Both the position numbers and the translations under genes were made by a program. A stretch of 64,000 bases of DNA from Bacteroidales bacterium (GTDB lineage Bacteria > Bacteroidota > Bacteroidia > Bacteroidales > GCA-2748055). This document shows, piece by piece, positions 24,632-33,997 of this stretch. The stretch's first letter is position 1, and every line of letters starts with the position of its first letter. The notes below the pieces were generated by a model that searched no databases, was not told where the DNA came from, and was given only the letters and a program-made list of their open reading frames with translations. The DNA lies in assembly GCA_023138875.1 (NCBI GenBank), contig JAGLOO010000030.1:152686-216685 (forward strand). Reading direction: 5' to 3'.

Positions 24632-27133
24632 TTAGAACTGTTGACCAATGGTGAAGTGGAACCGTGATCCACTGATTTCGGGGTGTCCGGGATAATTATC
24701 GAATCCCCATCCCCAGTCAATACCCAGGAGTCCGAACATGGGCAGGAAAGCACGAACACCAACCCCTGCAGCACGGCGTGCAGTGAAGGGATTGAATTCA
24801 TCGATGCTGTACCAGGCATTACCGGCCTCAAGGAATGTGAGCACAAAGATGGTGGCTGACGGATTGAGTGATACGGGATATCTCAATTCCAGGGTATACT
24901 TGGTATAGACATTCCCTGACTTCTGATTGCCCACCCGTGGGGTCAGACTCCCATTGGGATACCCACGCTGCGCTATGGTCTCACGTCCGTAGAGGTTGTA
25001 TCCCGATAATCCGTCACCACCCAGGTCAAATCCCTCAAAAGGCGACGGACCGATATCATTGTTATAATGGCCCAGGTATCCGTAATGCAGCCTTGCCATC
25101 AGTACCAGGTCGCCCAGAAGTGCATGGTACCAGTCGGCTTTGAACATCCACCGGTGGTACTCCACCCACTTGTATTTATCTTCATCCACTGCATTGACAT
25201 AGTCGAATCCCGGATTGAAAAGAGAGAACGGCGGGGTGATCTGCAGACTCATGCTGATGTTGGAGCCACCACGGGGATAGATGATCTGGGTTTGTGAATT
25301 ACGCCCGAGGGTGGTGGTGAAACTTAAGTTATTGAAGGTCCCGTTCTGCGCCAGGAATCCCGAATAATCCTTCATCTTATAGCGCTGATAAGTGATCGCG
25401 TTGTAAAGGGTAAAAAAGTCGTCCGGCCATGTTAGCCTGCGCCCCAGTCCCAGGGAGGCCCCGGTGATCTTCATGTATTCATCAGGTGCGCCACCCGGTC
25501 TCAGGTAACTGTAGTAGTTCTGGTTGATCTTGGAGTAGTAAACAGATAAGGATAACGAATTGGGTTTCTTGCCTCCGAACCAGGGCTCTACAAATGAAAA
25601 GTTGTAAGACTGGTAGTATTTTCCATTGGTCTGGGCCCTTACAGAAAGTGTCTGCCCGTCGCCCGATGGCACTGGTCGCCAGGCCTTGGGATTGAAGAGC
25701 CTGCCGGCAGCAAAGTTGGAAAACCGGATCCCCACGGTAGCCACCAGCATTCCGGCACCATATCCACCCGAAACCTCCAGCTGGTCGGTGGCCCGTTCTA
25801 TCAGTTTATATTCTATATCAACACTTCCGTCCGACTGGTTGGGGATGGGATTGGGTTCGATCTGTTCCGGATCGAAATGCCCCAGGTTGGCAAGTTCCCT
25901 TACAGTACGGATCAGCTCCTGCTTGCTGAACTTATCGCCGGGGAATGTCCGCAATTCGCGCCTGACCACATGCTCGTTGGTCCGGGTGTTCCCTGAGATG
26001 ATCACATTGTTGATGATGGCGATCTCGCCCTCGTAAATACGCATCTCGAAGTCGATGGTATCGTCCTCAACGCTCACCTCTACAGGGGTTATCTGGAAAA
26101 AGAGATAACCATTGTCAAGGTACACGCCATTGACCGCATCCTCATCGATTAAGAGCCTGTCGTCCAGCACCGTCTGATCAAATATATCTCCCCTTTCAAT
26201 TCCCAGTACAGCATCAAGCAGTTCCCCGGGATACTTGGTATTCCCGATCCATTTGATGTCGCCGAAGTGGTATTTATTTCCTTCCTCCATATTGATATAG
26301 AGGTCGAGCCTGTTTTTCATATCGGGCGAGATCGCCACCGAATCGGACAGGACCTTGGCATCCCTGTAGCCATTCTCGTTGTAAAATGCCACCAGGGTGG
26401 CCTTGTCCTCCTTGAAGCTCTCGGCCACCAGTTTAGAAGCCTTGAAAAAATTGAGGTTTACCTTCTTGGTATCCTTCATTTTCCTTCGCAGGAGCGATTC
26501 CTTAAAAGCACTGGTCCCGCTAAAATAGATCTCGTTGATCTTGACCTTGTCATTTTTATCAACCTGCACTTCCATCCGGACCATGTTCACCCGGATGGTA
26601 TCATCTTTCAGGTTGATGCTGACTTCCGTATTCAGGAAACCCTTTTCAATGAAATGCTCTTTAATGATCCGCGTTGTATTGTTCATGATATCGGCGGTCA
26701 CCTGCTGTCCGTTCCTCAGGTTGATCTTCTCCATCACGTCCTGGGTCTCCGATTTCCCGATCCCATTGAGGGTAAGCCGTGACATGCGTGACTGCTCGGT
26801 GAGGTAGATATCAAGCCATACACTGTCGTTCCTGATCTGCGTGGCGGTGATCTTGGCATCGGCAAAGAGTCCCTGGCCCCAGAATTTCTTGAGCACATCG
26901 GTCACCTCATCACCGGGGATGGTTATGGTATTTCCTGCCTTCAGTCCTGAAAGGCTCACCAAAACCTCCTTCTGTATGTATTCAATACCACTGACCTTAA
27001 CGTCAGCAATCACATATTCCTTTGGATTTTCGTAGTCCATCACCCTGAGTGAATCATAATTGATCACCTCCTGGGCAACCAGACCTGAAGCGAAGATCAG
27101 GAGCACAATAAAAAGAAAAGTCCGTTGTATCAT
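24632..27133 (-). CDS. bamA: Outer membrane protein assembly factor BamA
   Basis: 833 residues: signal peptide (FLFIVLLIFASGLVAQ), a chain of POTRA domains to about residue 440, then a 16-strand barrel to the C-terminal aromatic residue (FHFTIGQQF). POTRA signs include VLKKFWGQGLFADAKITATQ, RNGQQVTADIMNNTTRIIKE and NTRTNEHVVRRELRTFPGDKFSKQEL. The barrel has SGGYGAGMLVATVGIRFSNF and the lid-loop RGYPNGSLTPRVG region, consistent with VRGF-type loop 6. It inserts beta-barrel proteins into the outer membrane. It lies between uppS and the ompH pair in one minus-strand run. Confidence 0.96.
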   Translation of the reverse strand: MIQRTFLFIVLLIFASGLVAQEVINYDSLRVMDYENPKEYVIADVKVSGIEYIQKEVLVSLSGLKAGNTITIPGDEVTDVLKKFWGQGLFADAKITATQIRNDSVWLDIYLTEQSRMSRLTLNGIGKSETQDVMEKINLRNGQQVTADIMNNTTRIIKEHFIEKGFLNTEVSINLKDDTIRVNMVRMEVQVDKNDKVKINEIYFSGTSAFKESLLRRKMKDTKKVNLNFFKASKLVAESFKEDKATLVAFYNENGYRDAKVLSDSVAISPDMKNRLDLYINMEEGNKYHFGDIKWIGNTKYPGELLDAVLGIERGDIFDQTVLDDRLLIDEDAVNGVYLDNGYLFFQITPVEVSVEDDTIDFEMRIYEGEIAIINNVIISGNTRTNEHVVRRELRTFPGDKFSKQELIRTVRELANLGHFDPEQIEPNPIPNQSDGSVDIEYKLIERATDQLEVSGGYGAGMLVATVGIRFSNFAAGRLFNPKAWRPVPSGDGQTLSVRAQTNGKYYQSYNFSFVEPWFGGKKPNSLSLSVYYSKINQNYYSYLRPGGAPDEYMKITGASLGLGRRLTWPDDFFTLYNAITYQRYKMKDYSGFLAQNGTFNNLSFTTTLGRNSQTQIIYPRGGSNISMSLQITPPFSLFNPGFDYVNAVDEDKYKWVEYHRWMFKADWYHALLGDLVLMARLHYGYLGHYNNDIGPSPFEGFDLGGDGLSGYNLYGRETIAQRGYPNGSLTPRVGNQKSGNVYTKYTLELRYPVSLNPSATIFVLTFLEAGNAWYSIDEFNPFTARRAAGVGVRAFLPMFGLLGIDWGWGFDNYPGHPEISGSRFHFTIGQQF

Positions 27134-27141
27134 TCCTGCAT

Positions 27142-27900
27142 TTAATTATTCACTGTAAAAGCCCTGGGCTTTTCATCAACCTTACCGAATCGTCGCTCCC
27201 GTCTCTGATAATCGATAATGGCTTCATAGAAATGCTCCTTGCGATAATCGGGCCAAAGTACCGGTGTAAAGTACAGCTCGGTATATGCAAGTTGCCAGAG
27301 CATAAAATTACTGATCCTCCGTTCACCACTTGTGCGAATAAGTAACTCCGGATCGGGCATAAAAGATGTGGTCAGATAGGATTCCAGCAGACAGGAATCC
27401 ACACCATCAGGATCCAGTTTCCCGGACCGGACATCCTTACACATCTGTTTTACCGACTCGGTAATCTCCCACCGGCCACTATAACTGAGACCCAGCACCA
27501 GCTGGAGCCCTGTATTTTCCGATGTGGTTTTCATCGCTTGTGTGAGATTCTTTTGCACGCTGTTTGGAAGGTCAGTAACATTTCCAATCACTAGCAGGCG
27601 GACATTATTCTTATTTAGTTTTCTGGTTTCATTGGCGATGGTGCTGGTAAGCAGGGTCATTAAACCATCAATTTCACTTCTGGGACGTCTCCAGTTCTCG
27701 GTGGAAAAAGCATACAGGGTAAGGTATTCAATACCCAGTTCACCGGCCGCCTCCACAACCTGGCGTACCGACTCCACACCATTCCGGTGTCCGAACAGGC
27801 GCTCTACACCCTTCTTCTTCGCCCACCGGCCATTGCCGTCCATGATTATGGCGATGTGCCGTGGCAGGCCTTCCCTGTTAATTTGTTCCTTCAAATTCAT
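27142..27900 (-). CDS. uppS: Isoprenyl transferase (undecaprenyl diphosphate synthase)
   Basis: Builds undecaprenyl diphosphate, the lipid carrier for peptidoglycan and surface sugars. 252 residues from ATG 27900; a TTG at 27921, touching the upstream stop, is also in frame but adds seven residues before the conserved start. Motifs: HIAIIMDGNGRWAKKKG (catalytic Asp), FGHRNGVESVRQVVE, LTLYAFSTENWRRP, and near the end RTSGERRISNFMLWQLAYTE with LYFTPVLWPD. It is followed by bamA nine bases downstream. Confidence 0.96.
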   Translation of the reverse strand: MNLKEQINREGLPRHIAIIMDGNGRWAKKKGVERLFGHRNGVESVRQVVEAAGELGIEYLTLYAFSTENWRRPRSEIDGLMTLLTSTIANETRKLNKNNVRLLVIGNVTDLPNSVQKNLTQAMKTTSENTGLQLVLGLSYSGRWEITESVKQMCKDVRSGKLDPDGVDSCLLESYLTTSFMPDPELLIRTSGERRISNFMLWQLAYTELYFTPVLWPDYRKEHFYEAIIDYQRRERRFGKVDEKPRAFTVNN

Positions 27901-27921
27901 TCTCGGACAGATCCTTATCAA

Positions 27922-28653
27922 TTAATCGTATGTCGGACACTCTTCCCTGTAATTAAATATCTTATAGGTCAGGAACACCCCCGTAAACAAATACCAGTCG
28001 TTGTTCCCAACAGGGGACTGCACCTCTTCACCACCCAGGTTCGCAACCCCGTCGATCAGGTCATTAAAGGTCTTTCGCATATTGACCTCGATCCCTCCGC
28101 TCAGCCTGGCTCCCAGGTTGGCCTTCATCCCTCCCCCGAAGGGCAGGTAGAGGTGCGATACCGATTCGCCTGTGTAGTTCAGACTGTAACCCAGTCCGGC
28201 CGACACATAAGGCGTATATTTAGATTTCCTGTGGGCCGTTTTATAGGGCCACCAGTTAAATTCAAAATCAAGGCCCAAATCTACGAAACTTGACTGAAAT
28301 TCTGCTACTCCACCCCTGAAATTCTCGTCAGAACCACTTAGATCATAAAAAATAGCATGTGCCCTGAGCGCGTTCCGCATGTTAAAATTATACCTGAGGA
28401 TGGGACCAATGGCCGGAGGAACCACATGGAGCACAGGAAGGGTCGCACTCAGATCCCCCATGTACCAGGGCACCCCGGTAAAAAAACCAATATCCGTTTT
28501 CCGCTGCGCATGTGCAGGCGCCGTAAAAAACAATGAAATGGTGATAATTACCAGTAGAAATCCCCAACGAACTCCAGGTCCCTTACCTGTATAATCTCCT
28601 GAAAAGGGGCCGCCCGTTCCTATCGTTCCGTATTTTAAAGATCGCTTTAACAC
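27922..28653 (-). CDS. DUF6089-type outer membrane beta-barrel protein
   Basis: About 240 residues: signal peptide GFLLVIITISLFFTAPAHAQ, then a barrel with alternating hydrophobic strands, such as TDIGFFTGVPWYMGDLSA, YTPYVSAGLGYSLNYTG and DWYLFTGVFLTYKIFNY. Its fold resembles the DUF6089 family, which often lies near nadK and uppS in this phylum. The start is unclear: no ATG precedes the signal, and the best available codon is GTG at 28653, inside the previous gene, giving 71 bases of overlap. Function unknown; probably an outer membrane structural or Bam-related protein. Confidence 0.75.
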   Translation of the reverse strand: MLKRSLKYGTIGTGGPFSGDYTGKGPGVRWGFLLVIITISLFFTAPAHAQRKTDIGFFTGVPWYMGDLSATLPVLHVVPPAIGPILRYNFNMRNALRAHAIFYDLSGSDENFRGGVAEFQSSFVDLGLDFEFNWWPYKTAHRKSKYTPYVSAGLGYSLNYTGESVSHLYLPFGGGMKANLGARLSGGIEVNMRKTFNDLIDGVANLGGEEVQSPVGNNDWYLFTGVFLTYKIFNYREECPTYD

Positions 28654-29350
28654 TGGTTAGGTAATAAGAGTCATTATATTGTGACCAAGCTGAAGAATAT
28701 CCATCCAGATAATCCGATAAGGTAAATTGGTATCCTATTTCGACACCAAAGCTCCAGCGGGGATCGATGGAAAACTTGATCCCGCCACCTACCGGAAAAA
28801 CGGCTGTATATTGCATATTATTGTTATACCCGGGATTGGCCAGGGGTTCCTCTCCGTTATTATCCAGGTCCTTGACCTTCGATTTGGATAACACCCCACC
28901 GCCACCAGCAAAAACATAAAGGTACAGCTTGTTATAATTGTTGACCATTCCCTTGCGGTTGTATACGGCCCCGGATATGATTGACCTGCCGTCGCCAACG
29001 ATGAAATACTCTCCCCTGATGATATGCTGGAATGCATGGCTGTTAAAGGAATAGTTGCGGCCATGGCTTGATCCTTCTTCGTCTTTTCCTCCATAAATCA
29101 AATAACCCAGGTCCAGGCTTACTGCGATATCCTGAGTGATCATAAACCGCGGAATAATTCCAAAACTGGGCCTTATTCCATTGAAATTATTGAGCAGCGG
29201 TTTGTTGGCCAAACCGATGTCCCCATGGAAAGAAACAGCTCCAATATAGATGTCCATTTCATACCTGCGCAGTTTCCACCGTTGACCAAATCCATCTATG
29301 GAAGTCAGTAAAAGAATAAGAATGATCGGGATCCAGAGATTTTTCTTCAT
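28583..29350 (-). CDS. DUF6089-like outer membrane protein, paralogue
   Basis: About 255 residues from ATG 29350 (MKKNLWIPIILILLLTSIDG, signal peptide ending near GFGQ). Strands such as YEMDIYIGAVSFHGDIG, AVSLDLGYLIYGGKDEEG, YLYVFAGGGGVLSKSK and FGVEIGYQFTLSDYLDGYSSAW indicate an eight-stranded type barrel. It resembles the gene downstream in length and layout, so the two are probably a tandem pair. Its 3' end overlaps the downstream gene. The role is unknown; position between nadK and uppS/bamA is the main hint. Confidence 0.78.
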   Translation of the reverse strand: MKKNLWIPIILILLLTSIDGFGQRWKLRRYEMDIYIGAVSFHGDIGLANKPLLNNFNGIRPSFGIIPRFMITQDIAVSLDLGYLIYGGKDEEGSSHGRNYSFNSHAFQHIIRGEYFIVGDGRSIISGAVYNRKGMVNNYNKLYLYVFAGGGGVLSKSKVKDLDNNGEEPLANPGYNNNMQYTAVFPVGGGIKFSIDPRWSFGVEIGYQFTLSDYLDGYSSAWSQYNDSYYLTSVKAIFKIRNDRNGRPLFRRLYR

Positions 29351-29395
29351 GATCTGGGATGTGAGCATTACAAATATAAAAATAGACAAATATTT

Positions 29396-30274
29396 TTAAT
29401 TACGCTTGTCAGCCCCCCACATAAGTTTATTACGCAAGGTACTGTAGAAGCTGATGTTCTCGATCCGGACCATTTTCAGGGTGTAATCTGCCTTCCTTAC
29501 AGTCACCGTTGAATCCACATCCAGGTCGATGGACCTGGAGTCCAGGGCCATCTGAAACTGCGGGTCCCGGGTATCCACGGAAAGCTGTAATACGGCCGAG
29601 TCAGGCAACACTAAAGGCCTGACTGTCAAATTATGCGGCGCAATGGGCGAGAGGACAAAACTGTTGGACTCAGGCACCACGATGGGTCCGCCCACGCTCA
29701 GGTTATAGGCTGTGGAACCCGTGGGGGTCGAAAGCAAAAGTCCGTCTGCCCAGTAAGCGCTCAGGAATTCATCATTCACTTTCACATGGATGGTGATCAG
29801 CGATCCGCTGTTCTTGTATAACCTCACCTCATTGAGTGCCACATCCAGATCATTCAGCGCCCTGCCCGATACCTCCACCTTCAGCAACATGCGTTCCTCG
29901 ATATCGAAATTTCCACTGAATACACTATCCAGCGACTCTGCCATGTTCTCAAGCGAGATGCAGGAAAGAAATCCCAGCCGTCCTATATTCACCCCCAGTA
30001 CAGGGATCCCGCTGTCCCTTACCAGGGTTACCGTCTCAAGGAAAGTTCCGTCACCTCCCAGGGAAAAAAGAAAATCCATGTCCCCCGGCAGGTTGGAATG
30101 GTCAGTAAAAAGCCCTGCCACTTTGGGCCTGAGTCCCGTCTTTTTCTGCAGGAACTCATACAATGGTTCAAAAACCCAGACATCCACATTCAGCAAACTG
30201 AATTTGCTGAACATGGTGGCAATATTTTCGTGGGCATAGGATGGGAAATTCCTTCCGAAAACAGCGACTTGCAT
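29396..30274 (-). CDS. nadK: NAD kinase
   Basis: Phosphorylates NAD to NADP using ATP. It has 292 residues. The catalytic GGDGT is at residues 73-77 (FLFSLGGDGTFLETVTLV), then NIGRLGFLS, and the donor-binding segment STPTGSTAYNLSVGGPIV with NLTVRPLVLPD. The stop codon of the CBS gene lies two bases upstream of its ATG, so the two are cotranscribed. The barrel pair follows. Confidence 0.96.
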   Translation of the reverse strand: MQVAVFGRNFPSYAHENIATMFSKFSLLNVDVWVFEPLYEFLQKKTGLRPKVAGLFTDHSNLPGDMDFLFSLGGDGTFLETVTLVRDSGIPVLGVNIGRLGFLSCISLENMAESLDSVFSGNFDIEERMLLKVEVSGRALNDLDVALNEVRLYKNSGSLITIHVKVNDEFLSAYWADGLLLSTPTGSTAYNLSVGGPIVVPESNSFVLSPIAPHNLTVRPLVLPDSAVLQLSVDTRDPQFQMALDSRSIDLDVDSTVTVRKADYTLKMVRIENISFYSTLRNKLMWGADKRN

Positions 30275-30276
30275 CT

Positions 30277-30942
30277 CTATGTATTCAGATATTTAAGAAA
30301 AACATCAAACCTTTCCTGGTAAAACTCATCCAGGTCCTCATCGTTCATGTGAGAAGCCACAACCATGTAGTTGTATCTGTTGAAGGTTTCTATGACTGAA
30401 GTGAGATCCGTCTGGTTGATCTTCAGGGTTACCCTCAGTTTGGTATTATCCTCAGAGGAAGCCACATAAAGGCTCAGGATCCTGGCGTTGTTGCTCTCCA
30501 CGATCTGCGAGATTTCTGTGAGCGAGTAGTCCCGTTCGTTCATCTCCAGCTCAATGATCCCCCCGGGCTGCTGCATGGCCGAAAGATGTGCAAATTTCCG
30601 GGTCAGGTCCTCCTGTGTGATCACCCCCAGGTACTGTTTCTCATGGTTTAGAACAGGTACCAGGGTCAACTCGAGACGCGAAAGCAGTTCAATCACCTCA
30701 TAAATATGCTGGTCCTCGTTCACAAAAGGCTTCTGAAGTGATAGCTGGTGATTGCCCACCGGCTCATCGGGGTTGTTCAGGTCATAAATATCGGCATCGG
30801 AAATGAGCCCCAGGAACTCCCTGTGATTCACAATGGGAAGGTGCTTGATCCTGAACAATTCCATCCACGTAAGCGCCTTGGTACCCGTGTCTGAAGTCCT
30901 CAGGGCAGTCACCACATCTGATATGAGTTCACGTGCCAGCAT
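30277..30942 (-). CDS. CBS-pair and ACT-like domain protein
   Basis: 221 residues. Two CBS motifs cover about 1-130 (KHLPIVNHREFLGLISDADI and LVPVLNHEKQYLGVITQED), and the C-terminal part (about 135-205) has an ACT-like pattern (YSLTEISQIVESNNARILS then LRVTLKINQTDLTSVIETF). Such proteins bind adenine nucleotides or amino acids and regulate partners. It is directly upstream of nadK, so sensing of the NAD/ATP pool is a fair guess, but the ligand is unknown. Confidence 0.8.
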   Translation of the reverse strand: MLARELISDVVTALRTSDTGTKALTWMELFRIKHLPIVNHREFLGLISDADIYDLNNPDEPVGNHQLSLQKPFVNEDQHIYEVIELLSRLELTLVPVLNHEKQYLGVITQEDLTRKFAHLSAMQQPGGIIELEMNERDYSLTEISQIVESNNARILSLYVASSEDNTKLRVTLKINQTDLTSVIETFNRYNYMVVASHMNDEDLDEFYQERFDVFLKYLNT

Positions 30943-30984
30943 TGTGTGTTAAACTTACAGGTTTAACGAATATAAAACAAATAT

Positions 30985-31596
30985 TCAGAGGTTCAGTTTC
31001 TTCTCAATCGTATTCAACAGAACGGAGATGGCCACTTCGTTCATACCTCCCTGTGGTACAATAATATCGGCGTGCCTTTTGGAAGGCTCAATGAACTGCA
31101 GGTGCATGGGCTTGACCGTCTTTTCATACCGGTCCAGCACATTATTCACCGACCTTCCCCGTTCCATCATGTCCCTCATAATGACCCTTCCAAGCCGGTC
31201 GTCAGAATCTGCATCCACAAAAACCTTGATATCGATCTCCTCAACAAGAGGCAGGTGGGTATAGATCAGTATTCCTTCCAGGATGATCACCTCCCGGGGC
31301 TCCACCGGGATGGTCTCCTCAGCCCTGGTGCAGGTAAGATAACTATAGATGGGTTGCTGAACCACTTTTCCAGCCTTGAGCTGCTTAACATGATCCACCA
31401 GCAGGTCAAACTCCAGCGAATCGGGATGGTCAAAATTCATCTCCTGCCGCTCCTCCAGGGGAAGATGGCTGTTGTCCTTGTAGTATGAATCCTGGGGGAT
31501 CAGCGCCACCCGGTCCCTTGGGATTCTTTCCAGGATCTTCTTAACAACGGTGGTCTTTCCCGATCCTGTACCGCCCGCTATACCAATGGTGAACAT
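30985..31596 (-). CDS. udk: Uridine kinase
   Basis: Phosphorylates uridine and cytidine for pyrimidine salvage. It has 203 residues. GIAGGTGSGKTTVVKKIL is the P-loop, QDSYYKDNSHLP and NFDHPDSLEFDLLVDHV bind nucleoside, and VIILEGILIYTHLPL and DADSDDRLGRVIMRDMMERGR are typical of the family. It is divergent from manA across a 135-base gap. Confidence 0.94.
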   Translation of the reverse strand: MFTIGIAGGTGSGKTTVVKKILERIPRDRVALIPQDSYYKDNSHLPLEERQEMNFDHPDSLEFDLLVDHVKQLKAGKVVQQPIYSYLTCTRAEETIPVEPREVIILEGILIYTHLPLVEEIDIKVFVDADSDDRLGRVIMRDMMERGRSVNNVLDRYEKTVKPMHLQFIEPSKRHADIIVPQGGMNEVAISVLLNTIEKKLNL

Positions 31597-31697
31597 AGCT
31601 CAATGTGTTTGTGCAAGAGTAAAAGTAATAAATATTAAAAGTAAAAGATCAACAGCTATGTCGAAAAACAGACTGCCGGTTAGATAAAACTTTATCC

Positions 31698-31705
31698 TAA
31701 CTTTG
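31698..31705 (+). promoter_or_regulatory. Likely -7 box for manA-engB
   Basis: TAACTTTG matches the Bacteroidota -7 consensus TAnnTTTG and lies 27 bases before the manA ATG. No convincing TTTG is seen at the -33 position. Transcription should begin around 31712. Confidence 0.5.
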
Positions 31706-31731
31706 CGGCTGAAAATAACAGCAACAACTTT

Positions 31732-32715
31732 ATGGAAAATACCCTATACCCCATCCGGTTCCGGCCCATCTACAAAAAACTGATCTGGGGCGGAGAGAAA
31801 CTCAGAGAAGAGTACGGAAAGACCGGCGCTCCGGAGATGACCGGAGAGAGTTGGGAGATTTCCAACGTTGAGGATAACATTTCCATCGCATCCAACGGAT
31901 TTCTTGCCGGTAACTCACTGGAGGAGCTCATAGAGATCTATATGGGAGACATAATGGGTGACAGGATCTTTGAAAAGTTCGGAACCTTTTTTCCCATCCT
32001 TACCAAATTTATTCACTCCAATGACAACCTCAGCATCCAGGTTCATCCCGGAGATGATTATGCCATGGAGCATCACGGGGAAAACGGGAAGACCGAGATG
32101 TGGTACATACTGGAAGCCGAAAAGGATGCCCGCCTGATCGTTGGTTTCAACCGTGATATTGACGAGAATGAATTTCTCGCAAGTCTGAACAGCGGAACCC
32201 TGGTGGATTTGATGAATTTTGAACCGGTGCAGAAAGGAGACGTGCTTTTTATACCTACTGGCAGGGTGCACGCATTGGGCCCGGGCATTGTACTGGCTGA
32301 AATCCAGCAAACCTCCAATATGACCTACCGGATCTATGACTGGGAGCGCAAAGATGCAGATGGAAATGCCAGGGAACTGCACATCGATCATGCCCTGAAC
32401 GTCATGGATTATGTGCACCGGGAAAATTACAAAACCGACTATACTCCCCTGATGAACAGCTCCGTCAGCCTGGCCGACTGCCCTTACTTTACCACCCGGT
32501 ATATGCAATTTGATCAGCCGGTAGATAAGGACTACAACCTGATCGATTCCTTCATCATCTACATGTGTATGGAGGGGGAAGTTGATATCCACTACCCTGG
32601 CAGAACTCCCGAAACAATCCGGAAAGGGGACAGCATCCTGATCCCTGCCGTCCTGAAGGAAATATCACTGATCCCTCAGAAAACCAGCACCTTACTGGAA
32701 ATCTATATGATATGA
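31732..32715 (+). CDS. manA: Class I mannose-6-phosphate isomerase
   Basis: Zn-dependent cupin enzyme joining fructose-6-P and mannose-6-P, feeding mannose and fucose sugar nucleotides. It has 327 residues. The metal ligands lie in LSIQVHPGDDYA (His) and TEMWYILE (Glu), and in the second half FIPTGRVHALGPGIVLAEIQQ (His, Glu) with SNMTYRIYDW. The short form is normal in Bacteroidota and Firmicutes. Its stop overlaps the next ATG by four bases (ATGA), so it is coupled with engB. Confidence 0.93.
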   Translation: MENTLYPIRFRPIYKKLIWGGEKLREEYGKTGAPEMTGESWEISNVEDNISIASNGFLAGNSLEELIEIYMGDIMGDRIFEKFGTFFPILTKFIHSNDNLSIQVHPGDDYAMEHHGENGKTEMWYILEAEKDARLIVGFNRDIDENEFLASLNSGTLVDLMNFEPVQKGDVLFIPTGRVHALGPGIVLAEIQQTSNMTYRIYDWERKDADGNARELHIDHALNVMDYVHRENYKTDYTPLMNSSVSLADCPYFTTRYMQFDQPVDKDYNLIDSFIIYMCMEGEVDIHYPGRTPETIRKGDSILIPAVLKEISLIPQKTSTLLEIYMI

Positions 32716-33311
32716 ACATTACCAGTGCAGAATTTATTTCCAGCAGTCCGAATGTGACCCTGTGTCCGAAGGATCTCATCCCCGAGTATGCTTTCATAGG
32801 CCGTTCCAACGTAGGCAAATCCTCCCTGATCAATATGCTTACGGAGCGAAAAAAACTGGCGAAAACCTCGACCACTCCCGGAAAAACCAGGTTGATCAAC
32901 CATTTCAGGATCAATGATGAATGGTACCTGGCCGACCTGCCGGGCTATGGCTACGCCAAGGTTTCCAAAAAGGATCGGGAATCCTTTGCCCGCATGATCA
33001 GACAGTATGCCACCCAGAGGCAGAACCTGGTCAGTTTCTTTGTGCTGGTCGATGCCCGCCATCCTCCGCAGCAGCTGGACCTGGACTTTATCGAATGGCT
33101 GGGCGACAGCAATTTGCCATTTGTCATTGTATACACCAAGGTAGATAAGGTGACCCAGAGAGAGAAGTCGAAAAACCTGAGCCTGCTCAAGGACAAGTTG
33201 TCCGAAAGCTGGGAAGAACTACCCCTTATTTTTGAATCGAGTGCAATCAAAGGAACCGGCAGGGATGAGATCATGGGATTCATCAATGCCACCAATGCAA
33301 ATCTGGGCTAG
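32712..33311 (+). CDS. engB: Ribosome biogenesis GTP-binding protein EngB/YsxC
   Basis: GTPase needed for large ribosomal subunit assembly. It has 199 residues. G1 FIGRSNVGKSSLINML, G2 TPGKTRLINHF, G3 DLPGYGYAKVSK and G4 YTKVDKVT are all present, followed by an SSAIKGTGRDEI G5. Its last codons and stop lie in the first unit of a 19-bp tandem duplication, which leaves the protein intact. Confidence 0.96.
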   Translation: MNITSAEFISSSPNVTLCPKDLIPEYAFIGRSNVGKSSLINMLTERKKLAKTSTTPGKTRLINHFRINDEWYLADLPGYGYAKVSKKDRESFARMIRQYATQRQNLVSFFVLVDARHPPQQLDLDFIEWLGDSNLPFVIVYTKVDKVTQREKSKNLSLLKDKLSESWEELPLIFESSAIKGTGRDEIMGFINATNANLG

Positions 33312-33340
33312 ACATTCAGAACTGGGCTAGACATTCAGAA
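33303..33340. repeat. 19-bp tandem duplication over the engB stop codon
   Basis: CTGGGCTAGACATTCAGAA occurs twice without a gap, at 33303-33321 and 33322-33340, with no mismatches. The first copy carries the engB TAG stop. The minus-strand hydrolase fragment ends within it, so this is the junction where the rest of the hydrolase gene was lost. Confidence 0.92.
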
Positions 33341-33465
33341 AATACCTCGAAATCAGAGGAAAGCTCCCGGGCAATGGAAATCCAGTTATCGCCCGAACCA
33401 TAAAGTCCGTGTACAATCACCAGAGGAGGCCCGGCCTCACCATATTTGCGAAAAAAGAGCTCCAT
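33316..33465 (-). pseudogene. Truncated alpha/beta hydrolase (N-terminal fragment)
   Basis: From ATG 33465 the frame reads MELFFRKYGEAGPPLVIVHG then LYGSGDNWISIARELSSDFE. The HGLYGSGDNW oxyanion-hole segment is typical of YbfF-like esterases. After about 42 residues the protein turns into unrelated SECLAQF and stops; the nucleophile elbow and catalytic His are gone. A full protein would have about 250 residues. It is the last gene after pdxJ and the DUF4924 gene; the break coincides with the tandem duplication at engB. I infer a deletion that joined the hydrolase start to the engB end. Confidence 0.8.
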
Positions 33466-33469
33466 GGCG

Positions 33470-33997
33470 CTACCTGGTTCCCTCCATATACCTTGATGAG
33501 AGTTCAGCCACCAGTCCGGTGATGGTTTCAAAAGCCTTTGTGGTCTCTTCTGTAATCGGGGTCTTCTTCAGTTTCAGGATGAGCAGTCCATACAATCCGT
33601 TCAGTGCCACCTGGATGTCATTTTCCTTCCCGTAAACAGATCTCATTCTGAGCGCTTCAATATTGGCCTTTGCCCTGTTGAACGTCTCTTTGTAAGAAGT
33701 ATCCATGCCCTGCTCAAGGATCTGGTGATGCATCTCATGAAGCTGGTCAGCGATATTGTTCAGGATGTTCAGATGCCCTTTCTCCTCCTTCTGTTCATTA
33801 CGCATCATGGCAATGAGCGATTTGTACCACTCCCGCATATCCTGCTTCACCTCGTAGGAGACATCGAATCTGTTGATCAGTGTTTTCTCAATGTTGTCAA
33901 TATCCAGTTCGTTCGCACGGATCATGTCCTCCACCTGGTACATGTACAGCAAGTACTCAGCAATATTTTCTTTTCGTTTTTGTTCAGCAATAATCAT
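33470..33997 (-). CDS. DUF4924 family protein
   Basis: A 175-residue all-helical protein of a Bacteroidota family without known function. It opens [20 protein letters not shown] and includes [20 protein letters not shown] and [20 protein letters not shown], as in DUF4924 members. Its ATG overlaps the pdxJ stop by four bases, which suggests coupled translation. No signal peptide or membrane span. Confidence 0.82.
   Translation of the reverse strand: MIIAEQKRKENIAEYLLYMYQVEDMIRANELDIDNIEKTLINRFDVSYEVKQDMREWYKSLIAMMRNEQKEEKGHLNILNNIADQLHEMHHQILEQGMDTSYKETFNRAKANIEALRMRSVYGKENDIQVALNGLYGLLILKLKKTPITEETTKAFETITGLVAELSSRYMEGTR

Noticed and set aside
31915..32592. Minus-strand frame of 225 codons opposite manA
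   Set aside because: The manA motifs are complete on the plus strand, and the opposite frame shows no domain or plausible start signal.
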